64,000 nt of DNA from Sorghum bicolor (taxonomy: Eukaryota > Streptophyta > Magnoliopsida > Poales > Poaceae): assembly GCF_000003195.3 (NCBI RefSeq), contig NC_012878.2:41006987-41070986 (forward strand), read 5' to 3'. Shown piece by piece: positions 54,431-64,000 of the stretch (position 1 is the first letter of the stretch; every line of letters starts with the position of its first letter). Both the position numbers and the translations under genes were made by a program. Under the pieces are notes generated by a model, which worked only from the letters and a program-made list of their open reading frames with translations, searched no databases and was not told the DNA's origin.

Positions 54431-57167
54431 GTCAGTGTTGGAGGGGAAACCACTTCACTGACATAAATTGATGGTTTTCCAAGGACAAGCTTAGTGTCCT
54501 AAAATAAGCACTAATCAGATCGTAACATAAGCTTTTAATTATTTGCAACATTACCTTGTGTATTGAGCATATAAGGATAATTGTAAAAATATTCCTTCGG
54601 GTATTCTTGTCACTAACTTTGCCAGGATTGGAGCAAGAAAATCGGATGAATGACAAGCACAAGGTATGTCCAACAAATCATCATACAATATTGAATTAAA
54701 TTCATCCAAACTTGAATTTTGCAAAATTCAAGCTTGGGGGAGTACTTTACATAAAAACATCCTTTGCCATGTTGCTATATTGGTTGTCCCTACCTTTGAG
54801 ACATGCTCAATTTGTTAAATACTAATCACACTACTTCATATCCACTTGAGTAGATCTCTATAAATGCTCTCATGCTACCTTTATTTGCTTTAGTATATGT
54901 CTAGGTTTGGAGTAGTTTCATTTATCTCTTAAATAAGCATGGTGCTTAGTTTAGGAATGTTGATCTTACTTCCAAGGGGTTTTAAATTAAGCATGGTGCT
55001 TAGGTTAAAATGCCCTCCTAAATCAAATTAGACATGGTGTCTAGGTTGATTTTTGAGCCGATAGTATGCTATAATAGATATTGGATATTTTGTTGGACTA
55101 ACCCCTGCAGGAAAACTTTCAATATCGACCTGGAAAGTCCTGAGATAAACTCACATTGGAGACAAAGAGAGAGACACATGAAATTTAACAATTTACACAA
55201 GGAAGACATAGCTCATAAGAGATGATCCATGGAGGGTGCCACAAACACGATGCACAACCGCTAAGAAAGGAAAGATTCCACAAGGTGATACTATACCATC
55301 ACTCTTCATGTAAGGTAACATCTTAAGATACTTGACTATCACTTTTATAAGCTTCTCCTTGGTTCTGGCGTTCACATGAATAAAAGAGACAAACATGTAT
55401 GATTTACATCTCTAGATTAACCAACCCAATCGATTCAATATGTTTAGTCCTTCCACCTTTGTGATCCCACACTCCTAATCATATGAGCTAAAATGTTGCA
55501 CATTCAATCTTTGGAAGATATATAAAAACATAAATATAGATAGATTATCTTTCTATTAGGTTGAGCGATCTGATCTGACAAATGTTTTAAATGCTAAACT
55601 CATGATCTTATTATCCATCAACTTTGTCTTGCTCACTATGCTTAAGGTTAGAGAAGAACAAATACACTTTTGGTTTTGTTGGTGTTTTCCACCAACAGGG
55701 CCCATGCACTTGATCTCTGCCTTGTCTCTATGAGCAGGTACACTTTGAGCAAAACATGGAGGAGTTTTACAACTCCCAGACTCCACCAAGTGAAGGACCT
55801 AGATCTACGAGCACAAACACACTGAGCAAGATGCTGCCAACGCCGCACTTCGAACTGCTGGGCAAACGAAGAATATGGGTGACACCATATCAAGAGGTGC
55901 AGACGTCAAGGTCCACAAATGAATCAAATGACGCACCTAAAGAATGAACACGGTGAGAAATCTTGTTCAGAAGACTTAAAACATTGAACCCTCGCCGAAA
56001 GGTAAAACTGGTAGTTATCCATATTTATCCTTTCTGCATTCCCTTTTTCCTTAAATTATTTACTTTCCTTAAATAGCTTGTTAGTTAATCATGCTATCTT
56101 GAAAAGAAATTAAAAATGTTAAAAACAGTAAGCCCCATGTGAGTATGCTCGTGGCATAAAACCCATAAGTACATTCACTATGGTGGCGTAAAAATAAAAA
56201 TATTCCTGTCCTACAAAAATGAAAATATAAAAATAAATTTATGATCCTACCAAAGAGGGTAATATTTATTAGAGAAAGCTCAACATGATAACGGCTAAGA
56301 GATTTTATGCTAACACTTAACCGGTTCCACAAAGCTTTGTTGTCTATTTGAGCTCCACAGAATTCAAGGATCAAAGAAGACTAGCAGACGGAGGACATCC
56401 TAATCGCTCTCAGGGTGCTGCCGACATTCAAATACACCTCTGCCACCTGCTTGATACATCAGAAGAAATTACGTCAAAATCCAGCTTAGGGGAGAGCACC
56501 CCCATTTATACAGCTAAGTGTTTATATTCGCGTTTATACTTTACTCAAACAATAAAAAGATGCATAATCAAAAAAACCCCAAACAAAGATTTTATGCTTA
56601 TATCTTTGCTTAGTTTGCTAAATAAATAAATAAAGTGTCTATGCCAAATTGAACTCCAATGATAAACTCTTACATGGATATGATGAATAGTTGCTCTGCC
56701 AAGTACGTAGTTCTCAAATTTGAGCTCTCTCTCAAGTTTAGACATAACTGTTATAGTTTAAAGCTTGCTCTAAACCTGAACTTGTGGGAAGAGTACCTGA
56801 TCAAAAGTCTAAGTCGTTAGCGGATATGATATGGGAAGGTTGAGCTGTTGTTTATCTGTTCCTAGAGATGCTAGAATTCTGAAGAATTTTATCTTTGAAA
56901 ATATTTAAAATATTGCATGATGAGTTCCTGTATGATGAGAGTTTAAAATCCTACCACAACCATATATACATGCTTATGAGACTATGAACCATACATTTAC
57001 TTCTTACTGCTTATGAGCATTGAGTGTGGTCAAGCTGTGTAGACCCTTAGGAGCTTGTCATGCGGTTAAAATCAAGATTCACTTGCACGTTCACTCATAC
57101 ATGCTACTTCTACTCCGAAAGTATGCATCCACATACATCCACACAATTCCATCTTCAGATTCACCTA
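54431..57167 (+). other. 3' non-coding internal region of the second gag-only element
   Basis: Contains GCTTGGGGGAGT near 54731 and, from about 55980 on, a block closely similar to 34930-36130 of the nested element. A segment with a repeated AAGCATGGTGCTTAG box (54935-55010) is found only here. No coding domain seen. Ends at the copia insertion. Confidence 0.65.
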
Positions 57168-58714
57168 TGAAAGAGCATCTAGGCCCCTAGTGATTTCGGT
57201 GATTAATGACATTGTTGATTACTATGACTAACGTGTGTTTTGCAGAGGCAAAGTCATAGGTAAGGTCATGGTAATAGGTACTCGATGGACAGGGACGTAC
57301 ATGCCTACTTAATAGTGGAAATCGTTTCAGTTTTCAAAGGATGGATGGACATCGTCAAGACTAGACTAGGTCTAAGTGCCATATGGTGAAGAAGGGCACT
57401 TACAGTAGTTTAGGTCTTTGTTTTCCTTTGATCGTACTATTAAGAGGGGCTTTGATCTAGTAGCTTGACATAGGCAAGGCTTTAGGTTTAGGTGTGGTGC
57501 ACACTTGGTAAACCTAGCACTAGGCAGCTCAGAGATAGTCCTTAGTTCGAGAGGAACCAACTTCGTTTTGGAGCGATCGCGTTTCGACGAAGTTAGGGTG
57601 CCCAAGGAGGCACCGGACGCTGCACCGAACGCTCTGTGACTGCATCCGGTGAGGTCCCTAGCCGTTGGGAGTTCTCGGTGCTTACGGTTAAGCACCGGAC
57701 GCTGGCACCGGACTCACCGGGCAGCATCCAGTCCCATACCTAGGGAGGTTGTAAACCTTCCCCGAGCACCGGACGCTAGCACCAGACGCACCGGGTAGCG
57801 TCCGGTCCCATGCGCAGGGAGCATGTAAATCTTCCCAGAGCACCGGACGGTGCACCGGACGCTGGAAGTTAGCGTCCGGTGACCTGTCAGAAGCAAGTAC
57901 AGTTAGCCGTTATGGAGCACCGGGCGCTCGGTGCAGTGCGTCCGGTGCAACATAATGTGCGTCCGGTGACCCCGTTTTCAGTGGAAAACGGTTGGCCGAC
58001 CTTTGGACTTCATGGATAGTATTTATACTCCTCCACCTCGTCCACGAGAGGTCTCTTGCCCATTTGAACATCAGAGAAACTTGTTGTGGAGCAAGAGAGT
58101 AGCAAGAGCCTAGAGAGGTTTGAGATTTGAGTGATTTCTTGAGAGAATCCTTCTCTAGTGAATTCCAAGAGTCAAGTGTGCATCCACCACTCTCTAGAGC
58201 CTTGTTTGGGTCAAGTGAGAGTTCTTTGCTTGTTACTCTTGGTGATCGCCATCACCTAGACGGTTCGGTGGTGATTGGAGGCACGAAGACCGCCCGGAGT
58301 TCTTGTGGGTGGCTCGTGTCAAGCTTGTGAGCGGTTTTGGGCGATTCACCGCGACGTAGTGTCGAAGAATCAGCCCGTAGAGAGCACTTGGTCCTTGCGC
58401 GGATCAAGGGGGAGCAAGACCCTTGCGCGGGTGCTCCAACGAGGACTAGTGGAGAGTGGCGACTCTCCGATACCTCGGCAAAACATCGCCGAGCACTTTC
58501 TTCCACTACTCCTTTACATTCTAGCATTTACTTTGTGTTTTTTACATTCTTAGAATTGCCTTGCTAGAATAGGATTGGAACTAGGTTGCAAAACTTTTAT
58601 CCGGTAGCTCTCTAGGTCACACTAGGCACAAGGGGTGAAATTGGAGCTTACAGGTTGCTTAAATTTTTAGAGAAGCCCAATTCACCCCCCCTCTTGGGCA
58701 TCTTGATCCTTTCA
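57168..58714 (+). repeat. 5' LTR of the SIRE-like copia element
   Basis: 1,547 bp, TGAAAGAGC to CCTTTCA. A repeat block (57605-57960) precedes a TATA-like TATTTATA at 58020-58027. The transcript start is presumably about 30 bases later. Open frames inside (57372-58567) are by-products of GC-rich sequence. Confidence 0.9.
57605..57960. repeat. ACCGGACG / CGTCCGGT repeat block in the LTR
   Basis: GCACCGGACGCT and its complement AGCGTCCGGTG recur about ten times in both orientations. Two larger units of about 70 bp (57677-57750, 57763-57835) also repeat, each with a CCTAGGGAG/GCAGGGAG...TGTAAA(C/T)CTTCCC core. The position, just upstream of the TATA box, suggests promoter or enhancer sites. Confidence 0.85.
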
Positions 58715-58716
58715 AT

Positions 58717-58729
58717 TGGTATCGGAGCC
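58717..58729 (+). other. Primer binding site of the SIRE-like element
   Basis: TGGTATCGGAGCC, two bases after the LTR; one base off the initiator tRNA-Met complement TGGTATCAGAGCC. Confidence 0.85.
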
Positions 58730-58767
58730 TAGTGCTCATTATTTAGGCTTCACCGCCTAGAGAAAAG

Positions 58768-61077
58768 ATGTCTAACGGGGATAGACCGCCACCCATGTTC
58801 GATGGGGATGACTTCCCGTATTGGAAAATACGGATGGAGTCATACCTTGAGGCATGCGATGTAATGTGCCTAAAACCCGCGACCGAAGGGTTTACCCCTC
58901 CGAAAAAAGACACCGCTCTTACTCCACAAGAACAAGAAAACGAGAAGTGGAATGCGAAGGCCAAAAACCACATCTTTAGAGGCCTTTGCAAAGAGGTGTT
59001 TAACCGCGTTCGGAGCCACAAAACCGCCAATGCTCTTTGGAAGGAACTTTGTGCGCTCCATGAGGGATCAAAGAGTGAACGCGAGGAACGCTATCACTTA
59101 GTGATGAACAAGCTAAATACATTTGAGATGCTTCCCAAAGAAAATGCTAATGAAATGTATTCTCGCTTGAATGTCATTGTAGAGGAGCTAAATGGACTTG
59201 GGCGCACTCAAATGAGTGCGGCGGATGTAGCAAGGAAGATACTATGTGTGCTTCCCATTGAGAAATATGGGCACATAGTAACGGTGCTTCATCAAGGCGA
59301 TCTTTCCACCGCTACACCAACCGCCATATTGGGGAAGATCAATGCTCATGAGATGTACATGCACATGAACCCCCAAGATGGCTCCTCATCGGCCAAGAAG
59401 GAAAAGAAGGACTTGGCTCTCAAGGCTTCTCACAAGGGCAAGGCCAAGAAGATTGAAGTTGAGTCATCAACTTTAAGTGATGATGATGCATCTATTGCCC
59501 TCATGGTGAGAAGAACCACAAAGATGTTGAAGAAGCTCAACAAGAATGGAGTCAACTTTGACTCTAAGAAGAAGAAGTTCTTCACAAGTAGCAAGAGAAA
59601 GCCCATCTCCGAGATGGATTGCTACAATTGTGGTGAGCTTGGCCATCTTGCTCATCAATGTCCAAAGCCCAAGAAGGACAAATACAAGAAGAAGAACAAA
59701 GTGCAAGATGATTCAAGTGATGATGAGAAGAATGACAAGAAGCAATACAAGAAGAAAGGTGGCAAGAAGAAGGAGCACTACAAGAAGAAGAATGGCAAGG
59801 CCTACATTGTTGGTGATTGGCTCACCGACATTGAGAGCTCAAGTGGTGACTCCTCCGGCAATGAAAGTGATGATGAGAAGGTGGCCGCCATTGCCATCGA
59901 TGCTTCCTCACCATCATCTTCACCACCATCTACATCCTCTACACACCTATGCCTTATGGCTAAGGGTGACCGGAAGGTACAAAGTGAGGATGAGAGTAGT
60001 GAAAGTGATAGTGAATACGAATCACCTTCTTATGACGAACTTGTAAAATTGCTTAACAAGTACACAAAAGTCATAAGAAAATCTAGAAGTGAAAATGAAA
60101 AGCTTGAACTTAAAAATGAATCACTTCTAGCAAAGCTTAAGTCTAGTGATGAGCTTAGAGACCAAAATGAAATAATGACCACTAAGCTCAAGGAGCTCAA
60201 ACTCTCTTTAAAAGAGCTCAAAGAAAAACATGATAAACTTGAGAGTGTTCATGATGAGCTTATCACTAGATATAGAGCAATGAAAGAAGAGTTGACAACT
60301 CTAAAAGCAAACTATGACAACCTTGAGATTGCTTATGAACTTGCAATTGATGAAACACATGTTGCTACTAACAATGTTGCTAAGCTTGATGTAGCCACAT
60401 CTTGTGATGACTTACTTGTGGAGAGCACAAGCAAATGTGTTGATTGCAAGGGCAAGAAAGTGGTAGTGGCCGAGAGCGATGGGGACACTATCAAGCTCAA
60501 GGATGAAATTGTCATGCTCAAGAAAGAGTTGCAAGAACAAACCAAGCACAAGACAATAGTGATTGAGTCACTTGATCAAGACAAGAAGCTTGCATATGAG
60601 AACAAATTACTCAAAGAAGAAAATCAATATCTCAAGCTTGGTTTGATGTATGACAAGCAAGAAGAGGATGAGACATTCATCTTGGATGAGTTAGCTAGCA
60701 ACAATGATCCAATCATCAAAAAGCTAACTCAAGAGAACAACAAGCTCAAGAAAGAGAAGGAACACCTAACCATTGGGTTAGCAAAGTTCACAAAGGGGAA
60801 GGACCTTCAAAGTGAGCTTTTCATAAACACCGTCATGAAGATGGACAAGAGTGGGATTGGCTACAAGGCTCATCAAACAAAGCTCATCAAGTCACTAGCC
60901 ACTCATGATCAACCAAGCAAGCCAAAGCCAAAGAGATGCTTTGAGTGTGGCCAAGAAGGACACTTTGCTCATGAGTGTAAGGCACCACTGCCACCACCCT
61001 TGCCCAAGCATGCAAGACCATTTGCATTCACTGCTCACTACATGGTAAGGAAATACGTGTGGCAAGGTCAAGGTTAG
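58768..61077 (+). CDS. Copia gag with two CCHC knuckles and a long coiled coil
   Basis: 769 codons from ATG 58768. Residues 1-230: UBN2-type gag (FPYWKIRMESYL, ALWKELCALHEG). CCHC knuckle 1 CYNCGELGHLAHQC near residue 285, then a lysine-rich and serine/acidic region. About residues 420-690 are a long leucine/lysine/glutamate coiled coil. CCHC knuckle 2 CFECGQEGHFAHEC is near residue 724. The frame stops at 61075-61077, but another frame carries a repeated IWVPK / MWVPK tail to about 61188, so a frameshift near 61050 probably shortened the C-terminus. Gag forms the particle and binds RNA. Confidence 0.88.
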   Translation: MSNGDRPPPMFDGDDFPYWKIRMESYLEACDVMCLKPATEGFTPPKKDTALTPQEQENEKWNAKAKNHIFRGLCKEVFNRVRSHKTANALWKELCALHEGSKSEREERYHLVMNKLNTFEMLPKENANEMYSRLNVIVEELNGLGRTQMSAADVARKILCVLPIEKYGHIVTVLHQGDLSTATPTAILGKINAHEMYMHMNPQDGSSSAKKEKKDLALKASHKGKAKKIEVESSTLSDDDASIALMVRRTTKMLKKLNKNGVNFDSKKKKFFTSSKRKPISEMDCYNCGELGHLAHQCPKPKKDKYKKKNKVQDDSSDDEKNDKKQYKKKGGKKKEHYKKKNGKAYIVGDWLTDIESSSGDSSGNESDDEKVAAIAIDASSPSSSPPSTSSTHLCLMAKGDRKVQSEDESSESDSEYESPSYDELVKLLNKYTKVIRKSRSENEKLELKNESLLAKLKSSDELRDQNEIMTTKLKELKLSLKELKEKHDKLESVHDELITRYRAMKEELTTLKANYDNLEIAYELAIDETHVATNNVAKLDVATSCDDLLVESTSKCVDCKGKKVVVAESDGDTIKLKDEIVMLKKELQEQTKHKTIVIESLDQDKKLAYENKLLKEENQYLKLGLMYDKQEEDETFILDELASNNDPIIKKLTQENNKLKKEKEHLTIGLAKFTKGKDLQSELFINTVMKMDKSGIGYKAHQTKLIKSLATHDQPSKPKPKRCFECGQEGHFAHECKAPLPPPLPKHARPFAFTAHYMVRKYVWQGQG

Positions 61078-61203
61078 CTTCATGGGGCTGCCCAACAAGC
61101 AAAGGCCAAAGAAGATTTGGGTGCCAAAGCAACTAGTAGAGAAGGTCAAGGGCCCTAAGCAAATGTGGGTCCCTAAATCTCAAGCTTGATCTCTTGTGTG
61201 TAG

Positions 61204-61414
61204 GTGAACTACAAGACCGGTGGATCACATTGGGTAATTGATAGTGGTTGCACTCAACATATGACCGGAGATCCCCGGATGTTCACCTCTCTTGATGAAG
61301 ATATTGACAACCAAGAGAAGATCACATTTGGTGACAATTCAAAAGGCAAGGTCAAGGTACTAGGAAAGGTTGCTATATCAAATGACAACTCCATCACCAA
61401 TGTGATCATTGAGT
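61204..61414 (+). pseudogene. Copia protease region, frameshifted at its end
   Basis: SHWVIDSGCTQHMTGD contains the active-site DSG of copia retropepsins. It is in the same frame as gag but separated by stops, including TAG just upstream. Its end joins the integrase frame through a small deletion near 61412, which shifts the frame, so protease and integrase are not in one frame in this copy. Confidence 0.8.
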
Positions 61415-64000
61415 TTCAACTTGCTCTCGGTTGGACAACTTTGTGATCTTGGATTTGAATGCCTATTGAAGAAGAAGGAAGCGATTGTGACCAAGAAAGA
61501 TGACAATGAAGTGATATTCAAAGGCTTCCGACACAACAACCTATATGTAGTTGATTTCTCATCCGATGAAGTTGATGTCAAGACATGCTTATTCACCAAG
61601 ACTTCACTTGGGTGGTTGTGGCATAGAAGGTTAGCACATGTTGGAATGGGCACACTCAAGAAGTTGATGAAGAAAGAATTGATTAGAGGCTTGAAGGATG
61701 TGACATTTGAGAAGGACAAGCTTTGTAGTGCATGTCAAGCTGGCAAGCAAGTGGCAAACACTCATCTAACCAAGGCCTATCTCTCTACTTCAAGAGTGCT
61801 TGAGCTACTTCACATGGATCTATTTGGACCAACCACATATGCTAGTCTTGGAGGCAACAACTATTGCTTGGTCATAGTTGATGACTTCTCCAGGTACACT
61901 TGGACATTCTTCTTGCAAGACAAGGCCGAAATTGCATCAATATTCAAGAAATTTGCAAAGAATGCCCAAAATCAATTTGATGTAAAGATCAAGAAAATTA
62001 GAAGTGACAATGGGAAAGAGTTTGACAACACCAACATTGAAGAGTATTGTGATGAAGCGGGAATCAAGCATGAGTTCTCCTCAACATACACACCACAACA
62101 AAATGGGGTTGTAGAAAGAAAGAACCGGACATTGATCACCTTGGCAAGAACAATGCTAGATGAGTACAACACTTCGGAGAAGATGTGGGCCGAGGCAATC
62201 AACACCGCATGCTGTGCCTCAAATCGGCTCTTTCCTCACAAGTTCCTAGAGAAGACACCATATGAGTTGCTCAATGGGAAGAAGCCCGATGTCTCATTAT
62301 TTAGAGTGTTTGGGTGCAAATGCTACATCTACAAGAAGCGCCAACACTTGGGAAAGTTCCAAAGAAGATGTGACATTGGCTACTTGGTTGGCTATTCATC
62401 AAAGTCCAAGGCATATAGGGTCTTTAACCATGCCACAAACATGGTTGAAGAAACATTTGATGTTGAATTTGATGAAACTAATGGCTCCCAAGGAGCAAGT
62501 GATAATCTTGATGATGTAGGTGGTGAACCATTGAGGGATGCCATGAAGAACATGCCGGTGGGAGACATCAAGCCAAAAGAAGATGATGATGATGTGCAAG
62601 TCATTGAGCCACCATCCACCTCACATGATCCACAAGATGAAGACAAGGATGTGAGAGATGCTCATGAAGACACTCAAGTCACTCATGAGCAAGCGGTGGC
62701 ACAAGCACAAGATGTTGACGCTCCCCAACCAACCCCTCAAGTGGCACCAAGAAGAACATCACATCTCCTCCAAGATCACTCTCAAGACCTCATCATTGGG
62801 AGTCCATCACGTGGTGTAACTACTCGTTCTAGACATGCTTTATTTATTGAACATCACGCTTTTGTGTCTCTTGAAGATGAACCAAAGACTATAGAGAAAG
62901 TTCTTCGTGATGCGGATTGGATCATGGCCATGCAAGAGGAGTTGAACAACTTCTCTCGCAACCAAGTATGGACGCTTGAAGAGCGACCCAAAGATGCAAG
63001 AGTGATTGGAACAAAGTGGGTCTTCTGGAACAAGAAGGATGATCAAGGCAAAGTGGTGCGCAATAAGGCAAGACTTGTGGCAAAAGGCTTTTCACAAGTG
63101 GAAGGTCTTGACTTCGGTGAAACCTTTGCACCGGTGGCAAGACTTGAAGCAATCCGTATCCTACTTGCATATGCATCTAGTCATGATATCAAGTTATTTC
63201 AAATGGATGTGAAAAGTGCCTTTTTGAATGGATATATTAATGAACTTGTCTATGTTGAGCAACCCCCCGGTTTTGAAGACCCTAGGTACCCTAAGCATGT
63301 CTACCGGTTGTCCAAGGCTCTCTATGGTCTCAAGCAAGTTCCTAGAGCTTGGTATGAGAGGCTTAGAGACTTCCTCATTGAGAAGGGCTTCAAGATTGGG
63401 AAAGTTGACACAACACTCTTCACCAAGAAAATGAATGGGGAAATCTTCATTTGCCAAGTTTATGTTGATGATATTATTTTTGGCTCTACTAATGAAGATT
63501 TTTGCAAGGAATCCGGTGATTTGATGTCCAAGGAGTTTGAGATGTCCATGATTGGCGAGCTATCCTTCTTCCTAGGATTTCAAGTCAAGCAAATGAAGGA
63601 AGGAGTCTTCATCTCTCAAGAGAAGTACACTCAAGATCTTCTCAAGAGGTTCAAGATGATGGATTGCAAGCCAATCAAGACTCCCATGGCATCAAATGGG
63701 CATCTCGACTTGGATGAGGGAGGTAACCCAATTGACAAAACTCTCTATCGCTCCATGATAGGAAGTCTACTCTACCTCACTGCATCTAGGCCCGATATCA
63801 TGTTTAGTGTGTGTATGTGTGCTAGATATCAAGCAATGCCTATGGAATCTCACTTGATTGCCGTCAAGAGAATTCTTAGGTATCTAAAATACACACCTTG
63901 CCTAGGTTTGTGGTATCCCAAAGGTGCAAGATTCCAACTTGTAGGCTATTCCGATTCGGATTATGCCGGGTGCCGGATTGATAGAAAAAGCACATCCGGA
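61415..64000 (+). CDS. Copia pol: integrase, reverse transcriptase, start of RNase H (runs off the window)
   Basis: An open frame of 862 codons without a stop up to the last base. It shows the GAG-pre-integrase zinc site (WHRRLAHVG and CSACQAGK), an integrase core with DLFGP, VDDFSRY, SDNGKEF and TPQQNGVVER (D,D,E residues present), an acidic linker, RT with WVFWNKKDDQGK, FQMDVKSAFLNG, ALYGLKQVPRAWY and YVDDIIFGS, and the RNase H start YSDSDYAG near 63950. All catalytic residues in view are intact. The 5' limit is where the protease frameshift occurs. Confidence 0.92.

Larger units (their letters stand above)
51368..57167 (+). mobile_element. Second gag-only gypsy-type element, 3' end beyond a copia insertion
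   Basis: LTR 51368-52687, tRNA-Asp-type primer site at 52695, a gag frame at 52931-54430 and a non-coding 3' internal region. No RT or integrase seen. The LTR start and the 3' internal block resemble those of the 30458-38699 element, but the gag is strongly diverged. The element is cut at 57167 by the copia LTR; its own 3' LTR must lie beyond the window. Confidence 0.75.
57168..64000 (+). mobile_element. Ty1/copia retrotransposon (probably SIRE lineage), 3' end beyond the window
   Basis: Long LTR (57168-58714), tRNA-Met-type primer site, a large gag (58768 on) and a protease-integrase-RT-RNase H order. The long LTR, the large coiled-coil gag and the separate pol frame suggest SIRE/Maximus, which I infer rather than prove. 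Long open frames suggest a relatively young insertion. Confidence 0.9.

Noticed and set aside
57372..58567. Frames in the SIRE-like LTR
   Set aside because: They follow the GC-rich repeats and LTR boundaries; no domain.

Overview
This window looks like intergenic heterochromatin from a grass genome (Poaceae, probably panicoid; the species cannot be named from the sequence). Almost everything in it is a transposable element. The grass assignment rests on CACTA elements with TTTAGTCCCGGTT-type subterminal repeats, Tekay-, Tat- and Athila-like gypsy elements, and a copia element with long LTRs full of ACCGGACG repeats. The only clear host gene is a tRNA-Lys(CUU) at 2988-3060 on the minus strand. 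Three N gaps (8140-8778, 10573-10672, 15726-15825) interrupt the first CACTA element.

Layout: 1-1283 is the 3' end of a Tekay-type gypsy element (LTR, polypurine tract, chromodomain). 1285-4084 holds MITE-like pieces, the tRNA gene and an unrecognised stretch. 4085-16350 is a full-length CACTA element with the target duplication AAT/AAT. On its minus strand it carries a broken TNP2 transposase (15287-11932) and a second gene (down to 4585) joining a Ptta/En-Spm domain to a Ulp1-like C48 protease. 17340-26831 is a second, different CACTA element in plus orientation with the same two-gene plan. Its TNP2 lost its C-terminal half by deletion; its second gene (22663-26380) has seven phase-consistent exons and two in-frame TAGs.

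27475-40959 is a Ty1/copia element on the minus strand (394-bp LTRs), split in its integrase by a younger 8.2-kb gypsy-type element (30458-38699). That inner element encodes only a gag-protease and no reverse transcriptase; its protein has two retropepsin-like domains in tandem. A hAT MITE with a perfect 8-bp target duplication follows (41249-41392). Then comes a decayed Tat/Retand-like gypsy element (about 41430-49390) that received a 2.9-kb solo LTR (43712-46621, duplication AATAT). 49395-51273 is a chimeric LTR related to the inner gypsy element. 51368-57167 is a second gag-only relative, cut by a SIRE-like copia element (57168 to the window edge) whose pol frame is open for 862 codons to base 64000.

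How the parts relate: in both CACTA families the same motif forms the subterminal repeats and also sits, as inverted pairs, immediately upstream of a TATA-like box in the middle of the element, at the start of gene 2. Both transcription units could therefore be controlled by one DNA-binding protein. In-frame stops across these elements are mostly TAG, the pattern expected if methylated CAG (a CHG site) decays to TAG.
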